Below, piece after piece: positions 41,154-53,772 of a stretch of DNA of 64,000 nt. Positions within the stretch are counted from its first letter, which is position 1, and each line of letters begins with the position of its first letter. A program made the translations under genes and the position numbers. Location: contig NC_053492.1 of the NCBI RefSeq assembly GCF_905171775.1, positions 293,517,599 through 293,581,598 of the forward strand, given 5' to 3'. Under the pieces are notes generated by a model that saw only the letters and a program-made list of their open reading frames with translations, had not been told where the DNA came from and did not search any database. The stretch is from Rana temporaria. Its lineage: Eukaryota; Chordata; Amphibia; Anura; Ranidae.

Positions 41154-43108
41154 TGAATGAGGTGGGTCACAGACTAGGCACAACTAGGATACAATTGATA
41201 ATTTATTAGCTATTCATGATATACAAAAATACGTAAAAAAAATACGGTATGTAATATATCTATGCAGAAAGTCATATAAACATTAGCAGTAAGAAGATCC
41301 ATATATAATAAAATACTATACGTATATAATAGTCATGAAAATATCACAACAAAATGCACAGTTCATCCGTAGCTGAATAAATGTATTGTAGCATCTATGA
41401 ATCTCTATGCGCTTTGTGGATCTCACTGGGGTCCACTCATTAGGAGTTTGATGCAGCAATTCATCCATGAAAAACAAAAAATTGTATATATAAAAAAAAT
41501 GAATGAATTAAAAATAAGTAAATGGGTGAATAGATAAAATAAAAAATAAATAAATAAATGCCTATACTACTTACATGTCAACTCAATTCATGGGCCCAGA
41601 ATCGGGGAGGAGATGGAGACATGTAGTCTACCATGAGGTTGAGGCAAGATAAACCACCCATAAAATGGCCAATGGGGAAAGCAGCGAGAGGGAAACAAGA
41701 ACATGACTCCAAGTGCAGTAATTAGGATGTATGCACACAGTAGACTAGATGATTCTAAAGGCCCGTACAAACGGGCAGACTTTTTGCCAACAAACTTCAA
41801 AATCTGCAAGTTTTCAAATTTGTCCGATCGTGTGTACGCTCCATCGGACCAACTTTTTCGGGTTTCATCGGACAAAAAGTTCTGTCTGCAAACAGACAAA
41901 CTTTACGCCAACAAAAGTTCGATGGTGCTTAGTCCGACCGTGTGTACAGCAAGCAATCGGACTTTTGTACAAAGTACAAACGCGCATGCTCAGAAGCAAA
42001 GACCAGCCAGAAGCGTTCTGTCTAGTAAAACTAGCGTTCGTATTTGAAAGAGCACATTCGTGACGCGGCAAGTTCTGAAATCAAGAAAAGCAGCGCACAT
42101 TCTCTTTTTCTTTATAATGTGATAATACTAAAAGCTGCTTTGCTGGTGATACTGACGGAGTAAAAACAAATGTCTTTACTTTGGATTAGTGTATTTTGGT
42201 TATATGAATCAAACATTTTTTTATTTTTATTTTTTTGGGTCAAGTTAGCACAACCCCATTGCGCAACATGTCTGCTTGATGAACGGACGTTCAGAAACTA
42301 ACAAAATTGCACGAAACTGAAAATCGCGAATGCACACAGACGAAACCTCTACTAACTCTAAATTAGCAGAAGGAGCCCAAAGGGTGACGCCGGAGAATTG
42401 AACTTCCTCTTTTAAACTCTCGTCAGTACGTTGAAACGTCACTACGTTCGTGTTTGTTGCCAAAAAAGTCAGAGCGTGTGTATGCTATGGGTGTGACCGG
42501 ACAAATACCTTCGGACAAAAATCCAAGGGAAAGTTTGTTGGATGTCCGACCGTGTGTTCGAAGCTTTAGAAGAAAAAAATGTGTATTAGTGTATAGCATA
42601 ACAAAATAATGAATATATAGGTCTAGTATAGTATGTAGTGGATACAGATATTCTTGTGATCAATCAAAGTGGAAAGTGGACACCTATGTGAACTCAGGAA
42701 TAGTGAAATGGAGAGTGCAGAGAAAACACCAAACCATAGCTAAATATGAAACACAATAGCATGAAGCTAAGTGGAAAGATTAAGGAGGGAAGGAAAAAAA
42801 GGGAGAACAAAACAAACAGCTTAGCAGGATAATACCTGCGAATGGGTAACAGGTGCTGAGTATAGTCCACATGACCACCTGATATATATCTATAGCAAAG
42901 GGCAGATCCCACCAACGTCATGCATACACCGCAGGTGGAGGTCCGTGAATTGATCCCGCACCCGGTGTATGCACCAGAGACAGGTCAAAAAAGGCCGCCC
43001 TCAAAGATCAGATGGAAAACATCCCCCCGACAGTTCAGTGTGTAAGCATGACGCCGAGCCGCAGCATAACACCACCGACCCACACCACTGATGAAAAACA
43101 GAGCCCCC
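41154..43108. mobile_element. Unclassified insertion in the right arm
   Basis: It separates two parts of the right arm of the inverted-pair element. GGGACTT occurs at both edges (41147-41153, 43109-43115) and may be a 7-bp target duplication. The content is AT-rich and non-coding, apart from the MITE at 41756-42567. Family unknown. Confidence 0.35.
41756..42567. mobile_element. MITE, diverged Harbinger-like ends
   Basis: The left end AAAGGCCCGTACAAACG and right end CGTGTGTTCGAAGCTTT are imperfect inverted repeats. Subterminal GACCGTGTGTAC and TTGTCCGA words recur in both halves (41820-41945, 42470-42560). Non-coding. Confidence 0.5.
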
Positions 43109-43353
43109 GGGACTTGCCATATAAACCCTGTAATTGATTACAATCTTGTATGTTCATGTTTTTTTAAGTGTATTGAATAAAGAGTTATTTTTTATAATTT
43201 TCAACTTTTTCTGGGTACCTATACAACGTCCCATTGCATGGTTGTAAAGGGTTAATTTGGACATTATACAAATTAATGCCATTTAAAACAACCAAGGATC
43301 TCGTATATTTTAAGCAACTGTGAGTTTAGACAGCATTGCAAATAAAGAACTTA

Positions 43354-43505
43354 GGGCCAGATTCAGGTACATATTCGGTGTAACGTATCGCATTTACGTT
43401 ACACCGCCGCAAGTTTTACGGGCAAGTGCTTGATTCACAAAGCACTTGCCTGTAAAGTTGCGGCGGCGTATCGTAAATCCCTCCGGCGCAAGCCCGCCTA
43501 ATTCA
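43354..43505. mobile_element. Left half of a GGGCCAGATTC-type MITE
   Basis: GGGCCAGATTCAGG, then a dyad around CGTAACGTATCGCATTTACGTTAC and GGGCAAGTGCTT...AAGCACTTGCC, matching 1222-1390. It stops at CGCCTAATTCAA, where other sequence begins. No right end found. Confidence 0.6.
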
Positions 43506-43910
43506 ACTCCGTATCTCAGCAACAAGGCCCATGGAATATCAGCAGTAATTGGACATATAGAACAAAGAGGAAAGGGATCTAGTGCTCTCTGTAGCAAACC
43601 AGCATTTAATAAAAGCAAGTGAATATCACTCACAGAGGAGTTACGTGTGACGTCACCCGTGATTGCCGCCTCATGTTGTTCCTGGCTGTACACGCTATAC
43701 ATTGACAGAACTGTATTGCTTGGGAGTTTAGCACTCGGCTGTGAGTGCTATTTGATTTGAGTGTACCTGCTCTGGACTTGCACCAATTAATGAAAATATT
43801 GGATTTCTCTTACACTCATTCACTTATGGACTCTTTTTATACCTTTAATCATTTATATTAGTTTCTATTCACTTTGTTTGCGCTGCACTTTATATCATTA
43901 TAAATGTTAA
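43506..43910. other. Unclassified repeat-like segment, possibly a PLE UTR
   Basis: Contains a GTGACGTCACCCG CRE-type core (43647-43660), TTTAATAAAAGC, and a right end TTGCGCTGCACTTTATATCATT. The style (AATAAA-type word on the outward strand, CpG core in the middle) resembles the inverted-pair elements. No inverted arms or target duplication were proven. Confidence 0.3.
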
Positions 43911-45454
43911 GGTATGAGCCTAAGGTAACTTGTTTAATTAGTATTAGGCTACTGACACTGAAATTGTTGTTTAATTTTCGGGGTGATAATTAACAATGCT
44001 GAACAGCCATGTACTGGCCATCGGGACTTCTGGGAGTTTTACGGTGGGCCAATGACTCAGTGGGTCGGTTTCAGTGACAGCCTGTGGGCACCGCTATACT
44101 GCTATACTGCCTATAAGAGAAATAAAGTAGAACGGCTAATAGCCAGTGAAGAGGGGTTTGTTTGGCCATTGGGGGTTGGCTGGCCAGCCGGGGGGGTGGG
44201 TTTGTCCGGCTCACTGGAATCAGGAGAGACTTGTCATCCACTCTGCCCATCGCCTCCCTCCATAATGCGCAACCTAGCTCAGCCTCAGCTCCGCTGCATT
44301 GCTGAAAGGCAGCCAATGGCTGTGCAGCAATGCCGGTTTCTGAAATTCCAGCCAATGAGGCTGTAGCAATCAATGTTCCTGCATGATGTTAGCTCTCCCA
44401 CTTCACGCAGTGATGTGAGAAGGAGGAGAAAAATACAGAGTAGAATAAGTGAAATAATAAAAAAAGTAATTTATTCATGACACCTGCCATTGAGCGGAGT
44501 GTAACTTATACATGTCATTGTAAAGATGTATGTAATGTTGGAATGCATCTTTTTCTCTAAATAAAGAGTTTAAAAAAAAAACTGTTTACACTTACAGTGG
44601 AATGTTTTTACTTATGTTTTTTTGCGCAATTGCATATAGTTTATATACTGTTTTTGTGTGTGTTTGCAAAATTAAAGTGGGCTGGTCTGGATGAAGTCCA
44701 GGGCCAATTTTTGTCCCAGTCCAGCCCTGTGCTGAACCTAAAACCAAAACAATTACACCAATTTTTTTATGCCACAATATACCTATGATTGTTTTCCCAT
44801 TTTACAAATCTCACCCAGGGCAATCAATTAACATTGTATATTCAAATATCAGTAAGTAATAGGATGCAGTAAAACCTTTTTTTTGCCACAATCCTTTTTT
44901 GCATTGCAGTTATAATGAAAGATGGTTTGTCCTGAGATCCAAATATATCCTATTAAGGGTTAAACTGTTACTTTCAAGTAGCATCTTATAATCTTGGCAT
45001 ACTGTATGCAATATCTGGAGAAGGAAATGTGGAAAGATAACAAAATACATCTGTTTGAGAACTGTTTCTTATGAAATTATTGCTATTTCCATTTTTGTTT
45101 TTGAGTGTTAACTTTGTCTGGTAGAAATTGTTCTCCTATTTAGTAATGCATCTGACATTACATTTACATATATAAACTCTGGCTAATAACCACAGCCCAT
45201 GATATCTAAAAATGAATAGGTGACCAGTGATATGTAAGAATCTGCAAATAAATCTATAAATGTATGAAAATCGAAAAAGTTCTAGAGTCTGTGATATATA
45301 CGTATATACGAATAATCCTGAAAGAGAATCTGTGATATGTAGTCCTCTTATTAACTACCACTCTCATCCAAAACGTGCTCAGTGCCTGTCTTATAGAGGC
45401 TCACTGGAAAATATTGACCTCTTATAATAGAGTAGGTCATGTAGTGCTTTCCTT
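43911..45454. other. No gene recognised
   Basis: Frames up to 127 codons here lack protein-like features. No repeat ends identified. Confidence 0.4.
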
Positions 45455-45458
45455 TTAA

Positions 45459-46401
45459 CCACTTAAGACCCGGACCATTATGCAGGTTAAGGACCTTGCC
45501 CCTTTTTGCGATACGGAACTGCTTTGCTTTAACTGACAATTGCGCAGTCATGCGACATGGCTCCCAAACAAAATTGGCGTCCTTTTTTTCCCCACAAATA
45601 GAGCTTTCTTTTGATCACCTCTGCGGTTTTTATTTTTTGCGCTATAAACAAAAATAGAGCGACAATTTAAAAAAAAAAAACAATATTTTTTACTTTTTGC
45701 TATAATAAATATCCCCAAAAAAGATTAAAAAAAAAACCTTTTTTTTTCCTTAGTTTAGGCCGATGCGTATTCTTCTACCTATTTTTGGTGAAAAAATCGC
45801 AATAAGCGTTTATCGATTGGTTTCCGCAAAATTTAAAGCGTTTTACAATTAATCATTTTTTTTTACTACTAATGGCAGCGATCAGCAATTTTTTCGTGAC
45901 TGCAACATTATGGCGGACACATCGGACAATTTTGACACATTTTTGGGACCATTGTCATTTTCACAGCGAAAAGTGCTATAAAAATGCACTGATTACTGTG
46001 AAAATGACAATGCAGTGAAGGAGTTAAAACCACTAGGGGGCGCTGCAGGGGTAAAGTGTAACCTCATATGTGTTTCTAACTGTAGGGGGGGCGGGGCTGG
46101 AGGTGTGACATCAGTGATCGTCTTTCCCTATATCAGGGGACAGACGATCACTGACATTGCCACAATGAATAACGGGGAAGGTGTGTTTACACACACCTCT
46201 CCCCATTCTTCAGCTCCTGTGACCGATCGCGGGACACCGGCGGTGATCGGGTCGGCGGGTCCCATGGGCGCGGTCACGGAGCTTCGGACCGGGCCCTCGC
46301 AACCCCACGGCTGGGCTCTTAAAGAGGACGTACAGGTACGTGCCTGTGCCCAGCTGTGCCCTTCTGCCAACGTATATTGGCGTGAAGGGGTCCTTAAGTG
46401 G
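45459..46401. mobile_element. TTAA-flanked MITE (CCACTTAAG ends)
   Basis: The left end CCACTTAAGACC and right end GGTCCTTAAGTGG-type are inverted, each flanked by TTAA (45455-45458, 46402-46405). It holds the same internal block as 4240 and 62000-62280 (CCACAAATAGAGCTTTC, TTTTTTGCGCTATAAAC). The dyad AGTGATCGTC/GACGATCACT lies near 46120-46150. TTAA suggests piggyBac or Kolobok. No transposase. Confidence 0.78.
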
Positions 46402-46405
46402 TTAA

Positions 46406-48430
46406 AGAGTTAAACAAACCAGCTGTTTGTTCTATCTCCTTTCTTAATTAGTTATTCCCAACTCCTTCATCACCTTTCTGGATCCTTGACTGAGGTACAA
46501 CATCTAGAAAAGAAACATCTCCATAGTGCAGACGTTTTCAAACACTTAAAAAGTTATTCACAAAATTGTTAAACTCACATTTTAATATTAAATGAATCAC
46601 TATATAGTCATGATCTGCCCAGATGCCTGGACTGACAGCTGGCCCAGGCTCTCAGCAAGCCTCTCAGGGAGCACTGGAAGGGCAGAGCAGAGAGCTGGTC
46701 TTAGAGCTGGTGGGAGACAGGTGCAGCATCGGATTGATGCTGCATCCACCTAGGTGGGTATAAATCTTATCCACTTTTACAACAGCCTACCTCTAATTTG
46801 TCACGTTTAGGTATGGACATTTTTTTGGACCTGGATAGACTCTGGGGATAGACAGATGTAGACTGACATTTACATTCGCCTGCCCATAGTCCTGCATGGA
46901 GATTCCTATCAGGTCTGATGGAAAAATAGACAGATTGACCTTATTGGATTAAAAACATTTAATAACATATTTATTACTTTTTAGCTGTTTCTTAGGACAA
47001 TGTGTCATGGCTGATGATAAGTTTTTTTGAATAATGTTAGAGTGAACCTGCCAAAATCTGTCCTCATTAACGTATAATGCAGGAGGGCAGTTTGTAAATT
47101 GTTAACCCTTTGTTATAACGGTTTTCAAATCTAGTTACAATTGATAATGAAGATCTGCCTGCACAGTACAGACAGGGATAATTATGGCAAATGCAACTGC
47201 CCAGATCCCTCACAAACAAAGAGAACTATGTAGCATTTTCCTTACTGGAGGGTCCAAAATAGAGCATCTAAAAAAAGGTAAGCTGCAATTTTTTTTTTAA
47301 GTTGGAACATGTAACAAATTTAAAGTAGCTGTTATCCCAATTAGGCTGCAAAAGTAGAAGTATACTTTAAGGGCCCCTTCACGCCATGAATGTGCTGTAT
47401 TTCACATGTAAACATGTGTTGCACTAAGGAAGCCCATTCATTTTAAATGGGCTGCAAACACACCACAGCACACCAAAGACCTGACATCAAACCACAATGA
47501 ACATCCAGTTTTCATATTCGCATGAAATGCATTAACCAAATACAGTTATCAGAACTCGGTAGCAGTCCCTAAATGTTCAAGTCCTTGAAAGGGAGGTACG
47601 TATTTTGACATGCATGTTCAAATTTTTAGTGTTCATGTTGTTACCTTTTAGTGAAAGGTTGTTTTTTTTTTATTACAATTCTTGTCCCTAACAAAGAATA
47701 CTATCCTCTTTCATACTCAGCCATATTACATGCCCTTTTATTCCCCTTTCACTGCTTTCACAAAAATTTCCCCAAAATTCTGTAAAAGTGTCAAGTCTAC
47801 ATTTGCTCAGAACAGTAAAGGTCAACCTGCTAGAGGTAGGAGACCTTACTTATAAGTCCCAACATCTTCAAAGAGACTTAAGGAATTAAAATCAGAAAAA
47901 ACTATTAGAAATCTTGCAAAATATGAAGTTATGTCTACTTCATATTTTTTCTAATTTTGAGCGCCAGAAGCCACAGATCATGCATTCTGCACTAGATAAT
48001 TTGTACTGAACACACAAAGAAAACCTTGTGTTCAAGCGTGCCATGAACTAAACTGTTCATTAACCAAATAATGTGTCATAATTCAGACTCTGGAAAGTCA
48101 TAATTTACTATTATTTTTTACTATACTATTATTATTTACTATTTAGCAAATTTAGTATTTTACCTGTATATCCCGTCATTCTATTTGGGAAAAGAACATA
48201 AACACAAACAAATGTTTTAAGTTCATTAAAAATTACCATTCAACATAAGTTGAATAAGTCAACCAGGAAAGACCTCAAACTGCATCCCCCCCCCCCCCCC
48301 CAAAAAAAAATGAAAAATTAGGCCTGTCAATGAAATCTGTAAGAGTAGAGGCAAATTAAGAAACAAAACAAAACACACAAAACTATTAGGGCAGTTACTA
48401 CAAGGAGAGTAACATAATTTGTTTTGTCTT
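46406..48430. other. No gene recognised
   Basis: 2 kb without repeat ends or credible coding frames. A C/A homopolymer stretch is at 48287-48309. Confidence 0.4.
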
Positions 48431-48431
48431 A

Positions 48432-48773
48432 TGCCTCGTACACACGACCGGTTTTCCGGACGGGAAAACTGCCATGCTTTTGGTCGGGAAAACCGGCCGT
48501 GTGTACGCTCCATAGCAGTTTTCCCGACAGGAAAACTGTGAGCAAAAAATTAGAACTTGCTCTTTTTCCCGCCGCGGTTCTCTGCGTTTTTTTGCTTGGC
48601 AGTTTTTCTATGGGAAACACTGCAGTGGAGCATACACATGGCTGGTTTTCCCGACCAAAGCTGTCATGGCAGTTTTCCTGTTGGGAAAACCAGCCGTGTG
48701 TACACGGGGAAAAGCAACCGAGCAGGTTCTCGGTTTTCCCGGCAGACTTTTGTCCGATCGTGTGTACTAGGCA
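48432..48773. mobile_element. Harbinger-like MITE (ATGCCTCGTACACACGA ends)
   Basis: The left end TGCCTCGTACACACGACCGG and right end CGATCGTGTGTACTAGGCA are inverted. The interior repeats GTTTTCCCG(A/G) words in both orientations. A 197-codon frame that starts here (48424-49017) crosses the element boundary and is not considered real. Confidence 0.68.
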
Positions 48774-49917
48774 TGACTCTTGGTGTCAATATGACATGCT
48801 TGTCAAATTGAACAAAATTGAACAGACCATAAACCTTAAAGTGACTAAACAATATCTTTATACTTCAAATATAATCTATACACATCCAATACTTAATGGA
48901 CCTGTAAACTATTTTTCAGGAAATAGTTTCTGTCTAATTGTGGCATCCTCCATGATCTCCAGAACCTCTTCTTTTCTCCATGACTGTTGCTTGTTTGGAA
49001 CAAACAGTACATGTTAGTTGCAGTCATTTGCACTGCTTTATGTTCACCTCAAATGCTACAGTCCCTAGTTCACAGTCCCTAGTCCATCTTGGGTGGCTAC
49101 GTTCCTACATACAATGGGATAATGCAGATAGAATATAGCCATCCTCTAACAGTAAGTTGGATCACAGCAGCAAAAAAAATTAATTTGGTTCAGATAACTC
49201 CTTGGATAAATATACTACAATATTGTTCATAGTAACCACTTATATTGAAGGCATTAGGAGCATATCCAGTAACTCCGCTGATATGAGTCCTACAGTAAAG
49301 ACTGAGCCCTTCTGCCATATGCAGTGATACATTTTTTTTCTTCCAGTTGCAAAGATCATTCTTGTGTCTTTTGCAGGAACCTTACGGTGGACCTGTGCCT
49401 TTCTGATGCAGGATAAAAGAACAAGTTTGCAATAATTTAATAATAGGTTATTGCATATTATTGCATGTATGTATTATTTGTCAGATTGCAGCAGCGCTAT
49501 CAATTTTTTTTAGCCCCACCAGCAGCATATGCTCAACTTTTTATCTACCCATTCTAATCTGTTTGGCCTGACAGGAGAAGAAGAGGGTTACACCCATGTA
49601 TCCCCCAAAGTGTAATCTGAGGCTTACACAGGGCCTTCTCTCTATTTCCCTATAGAAGTACTGAGAACCTAGGTAGCAAATCACCAAGACCCTGCACTGT
49701 CACATTGGGGAAAAAGGGAGTGAGACATGCTCTCCCTCCCATATCCATAAGTGCTATTTATTTATTTTCACTCCCAGGGGTAAAACAGTTCCATGGGGTA
49801 AAGGGGATCTACTGATTAACTGCTGGTATGTTTGCCATTAAAGTGAATCTGTTACTGTTTGCTGCATGTAGTGAACAAGTTTTTTCTGAATTTCTGAAGT
49901 GAGTTCTTATATACCGT
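48774..49917. other. No gene recognised
   Basis: Unassigned sequence; no repeat ends or coding signal found. Confidence 0.4.
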
Positions 49918-50009
49918 ATATACTCGAGTATAAGCCGAGTTTTTCAGCCCTTTTTTTAAGTCTGAAAATGCCCCCCTCGGCTTATACTCAAGTCAGTTTA
50001 CTCAAAATT

Positions 50010-50370
50010 ATTGACAGGCTGCAGGCGTCCATTGTTTAAAAGTCGTGGTCTTCTCCTGGTCCCTTCTGTGATAGGCGTTTCTCAGCAGACACAGTTCCGC
50101 CTATCACGGTCGTTCTCTCATCCTCTGACTCAGTTTCCCAGCAGATGCTGTGTTCAGTGTTTGGCCAATCACGGACATCTTTTCATTCTCGGACAAGAGG
50201 ACATCCGTGATTGGCGGAACACTGAACACAGTGTCTACTGGGAAACTGAGTCAGAGGATGAGAGAACATCTGTGATAGGTGGAACTGTGTCTGCTGAGAA
50301 ACGCCTATCACGGAAGGGACCAGGAGGAGACTGCGACTTTTAAACAATGAATGGATGCCCGTAGCCTGTC
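50010..50370. repeat. Near-perfect palindrome, arms of about 170 bp
   Basis: CTGACTCAGTTTCCCAGCAG (left) pairs with CTACTGGGAAACTGAGTCAG (right), and GTGATAGGCGTTTCTCAGCAG with CTGCTGAGAAACGCCTATCAC. The turning point is near 50190. It could extrude as a hairpin or cruciform. Confidence 0.85.
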
Positions 50371-50384
50371 AATAATTTCAGATA

Positions 50385-50650
50385 CACTGATGCAGGCACA
50401 GTGAGGCTGCAATGGGCACAGTGAGGTCGGCACAGTGAGGTTGCAATAGGCACAGTGAGTATGGGCACAGTAATGTTGACACAGTGAAGTTACAATGGGC
50501 ACAGTGATGTTGCAATGGGCACAGTGATGTTGGGTTCAATGAGATTGGCACAGTGAGGTTGCAATGAGCACAGTGAGGTTGGGCACAGTGAGGTTGCAAT
50601 GGGCACAGTGAGGTTGGGCACAGTGAGGTTGCAATGGGCACAGTGAGGTG
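50385..50650. repeat. Minisatellite, GGCACAGTGAGGTTGCAATG units
   Basis: About 11-12 units of 20-33 bp with the core GGGCACAGTGAGGTTG(CAAT). Confidence 0.88.
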
Positions 50651-50810
50651 TGCAAATGGGCATTGTTGACCCTCGTTTCCGCTTACAGTAGCTGCTGCTT
50701 TCTACCCACCCTAGGCTTTTACTCAAATCAATACGTTTTTCTAGTTTTTTTGTGGTAAAATTAGGTACCGCGGCTTATACTTGGGTCGGCTTATACTCGA
50801 ATATGTACGT

Positions 50811-52090
50811 AGTTATACTTTGTCATGGGCATAAGTGGATAGTGGCCCACAAAGGATGATGGACCAGGCTGCAGCCCTTAGGCACACCGGTACAGATGGC
50901 AGTTGACCTGAGGTTAGAACTAGAGCATGGTCCAAAGTTGACAGGCAGATACCTTGGCAGGCAAAGAATAGGCAAACTAAATTCAAGCCAAAGTAAGTGA
51001 CCAGAGAGTGCAGTAGCTAATGCAGACAGGAGCCTTGGAAATTAACCTATTGATCAGGCAACAGGTGTTGGCCTAGGCATGGCTGAAATAAGTTGATTGG
51101 CAAGCCTAGCTGGGACTGGCTGTGTAGCTGCTATGTTAATCAGATGGTGGGTGGAATTTAAACATGTCTGTACCTCCCAGTCTTGGGGATCAGAGCCAGC
51201 TGCAGTGCAAAGTAAGGAAGTCCTTAGATCCATCTGTCAGTTTTTCAGGTGGAGTGGGTCTGATCAGAAACTCCATGAAAATCTATGGACAGGAGGAGGT
51301 AAATAGACACACGTCCAGTAACCCACAGATCTAATGTGGGTCCAGAAAGCTCCAGGAGCTTAACACTGAGTTTTACACTGAGATGACATGGATGTCACAA
51401 AAGTAAAAAAATGTATCTCATTTTACTTTTAATCATCAGGGACACTGCTCGAGGATCCCTTGCTGAATGGACCTGATGGCACCCATGTGAAAGAGAGATC
51501 AGATGGTGATAAAACTGCACAGAGCTTCAGATTAGCGTTTCTGCTGATATATGACATATAGATTGTGATGGTGTTCAACCTAAGGTGCATCTTTTCAAGT
51601 GTAAAAAAATTCAGTCCAATTATTATTTTTCTTCGAAGCTAGGGTCTATCAATAATCTATTGTTATCTGCTTGTTCACACAGTTGCATTTCTTTTTGCTT
51701 CTTAAATCATGTGGGTTGTGAAAGTGGTGAGTATGGTAATGAGAGAGTTCCTTCTCACTCCCTAAATTGAGCTAGACAAAAAAAAATGTTTTAATCAATC
51801 CACCGCATAGTGCAAGATATTGGTCATTGCTCTACATTAACATATAGCTCACAGGCCTCCACATTCCTCTGATAGGAGTGGCAGCTTTAGAAAGTATAAC
51901 AGTCATGTGGAGAAAGGTCAGTAGACCACAGATAACAGAGCTTTACTTCCTGTTTCTTTATCCTATTGTTACTAGGATGTATACAATAAATTACCATGCT
52001 GCGTGTCCTGCCACGTGAAGGAGGTGGTCTTGAAAGTTTAAGAAAAATTACACTTTGGGTAAACCTTGATTTACTTTGTGGTGATGAGAT
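50811..52090. other. No gene recognised
   Basis: Unassigned. It holds short frames only and no repeat ends. Confidence 0.4.
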
Positions 52091-52094
52091 CTTC

Positions 52095-52240
52095 TGTGAT
52101 TGGCCCTAGTATATGAATGTGAGTTAGAGACCTTAGATTGTAAGCTCCTTGAGGGTAGGGACTGATGTGAATGTACATTGTATATGTAAAGCGCTGTGTA
52201 AATTGACGGCCCTATATAAGTACCTAAATAATACTAATAA
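52095..52240 (+). repeat. L2-like LINE 3' tail fragment
   Basis: TTGGCCCTAGTATATGAATG, TTAGATTGTAAGCTCCTTGAGGG, ATGTAAAGCGCTGTGTAAATTGACGG, CTATATAAGTACC, then an AATAATAC simple tail. The arrangement matches the conserved 3' end of an L2-type vertebrate LINE; the first part is shared with about 24150-24175. Confidence 0.6.
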
Positions 52241-52542
52241 TAATGAGGGTTATGGTAACAGACTTCTATATCGGTTGCTCTTTTTTTTCCGATCTTTTAC
52301 TTTATGCCATTATGTTACACAGTTTTAATAATTTTTCGCTTTGCTTGCATACATTTTTTTTTAAATGTGTTCTAAACTTGTTTTATTTTGGCAATGTGTC
52401 AGTGGTCAGTTGCCACATGAAAAGTAAAGCTGTGAAACATATAGAAAGACATATCCTATCCTGCAGTGTTTACATTATAAATAATATGCTGGGAGGCAGA
52501 TATAATTATTCTCATAAGTAGAGTTCATGATCTAAATGACTA

Positions 52543-53266
52543 TGGGCCATATTCTCAGTGAAGTTACGATGGAGTAAGTCAGATACTCCATCGTAACTCC
52601 CTTTTTTGGCCAGTGTATCTATGCTCCTGATTCTCAGAATCATTTTTGCATAGATACACTTAAGATCCGCCATCTGTAAGTCACTTACACTGGCGGATCT
52701 TAAATGCAATGACCCTGGCCGCCGCTAGATGGCATTTACGTGAAGGAGTCATTTGCATATGCAAATGATCCTTCTACGCCGATTCCCGAACGAGTTCGCG
52801 TCGCGTAACCGTTGCTAACGTCGTTTGCGTAAGCGGAAATTTAGTCCTGCTATATGGAGGATTAAATTTCCGCAAGTCTCGCGTAGGCCATGTTACGGAT
52901 GGCGTCGGGTCCCCGTCGTGTTTTTTCGTCGAGTACGTCGTTTACGTAAGTCGTTCTTGAATACGACTTTACGTCAATGACGCACACGTCGGCGTCATTG
53001 GCGTTTTCCGCCGAGAACTGGAGCATGCGCACTGGGCTTTTTGCAGCCCGGCGCATGCCCAGTTCTTTCGCATCGGGGGCGCGCTTCATTTGAATAGAAG
53101 ACGCCCCCTTGGAGATCCGCCAGGCTACGCCGGGACACTTACACTCCGCTGTCCTAACTTATGGAGCAAGTGTTTGGGGAATACAGCACCTGCTCCAGTA
53201 AGTTGGGACAGCGGAGTGTAAGTGCCCTAAGCGCAGCAGGCGGATATTTTTCGAGAATATGGCCCA
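52543..53266. mobile_element. MITE with TGGGCCATATTCTC ends
   Basis: The left end TGGGCCATATTCTC and right end GAGAATATGGCCCA are exact inverted repeats. Internal dyads include ACTCCATCGTAACT and ACACTCCGCTGTCC...GGACAGCGGAGTGT. Same style as 1222-1977. No transposase. Confidence 0.75.
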
Positions 53267-53347
53267 CTGTAATGATAAGTTGTCTATCTGTGACAGTAGC
53301 CCCATCCCTATCTTAGGAGAGATGCACATGGATGACCCAATCTGTTA

Positions 53348-53769
53348 AGCCTCGTACACACGATAGGTTAACCAGAGGACAACGGTCTGAAGGTCCGTTG
53401 TCCTAGGTTAACCGATGAAGCTGACTGATGGTCCGTCGCGCCTACACACCATTGGTTAAATAACCGATCGTGTCAGAATGCAGGGACGTAAAACACAACG
53501 ACGTGCTGAAAAAAACTAAGTTCAATGCTTCCAAGCATGCGTCGACTTGATTCTGAGCATGAGTGGGTTTTTCAACCGATGGTCGTGCCTACTAACGATT
53601 GGTTTTGACCTATCAGTTACCAATTCATAGGTTAATTTTAAAGCAAGTTGGCTTTTTTTTTAACCGAAAGGTTAACTAACCTATGGGGCCCACACACGAT
53701 CGGTTTTGATCGATGAAAACGGTCCTTCGGACCATTGTCCTCTGGTTAACCTATCGTGTGTACGAGGCT
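53348..53769. mobile_element. Harbinger-like MITE with TTA duplication
   Basis: The ends AGCCTCGTACACACGATAGGTTAACC and GGTTAACCTATCGTGTGTACGAGGCT are inverted; TTA is duplicated (53345-53347, 53770-53772). The interior repeats AACCGAT and GGTTAA words. Non-coding. Confidence 0.78.
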
Positions 53770-53772
53770 TTA

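Larger units (their letters stand above)
40155..43140. mobile_element. Inverted-pair element remnant with hammerhead-like core, multiply interrupted
   Basis: The left arm (40155-40305, minus) and right arm (40910-41125, then 43111-43130) are inverted copies: GCCCAATGATGCATAATTAAG against CTTAATTATGCATCATTGGGC, TATCAATCTGTAAAAAG against TACAGATTGATA, and GGTTTATATGGCAAGT against ACTTGCCATATAAACC. The last match sits beyond an insertion at 41154-43108. A Harbinger-like MITE separates the arms. No target duplication found for the outer ends. Older than the 8746 insertion, judging by divergence. Confidence 0.5.
49918..50810. mobile_element. MITE with long palindrome and minisatellite
   Basis: The left end ACCGTATATACTCGAGTATAAG and right end CTTATACTCGAATATGTACG are imperfect inverted repeats. 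The inner segment 50010-50370 is a near-perfect palindrome of about 360 bp; 50385-50650 is a minisatellite. Ends recall the TA-flanked family at 31670. Non-coding. Confidence 0.65.

Noticed and set aside
48424..49017. 197-codon frame
   Set aside because: It starts in one MITE end, reads through the other and continues into unrelated DNA.
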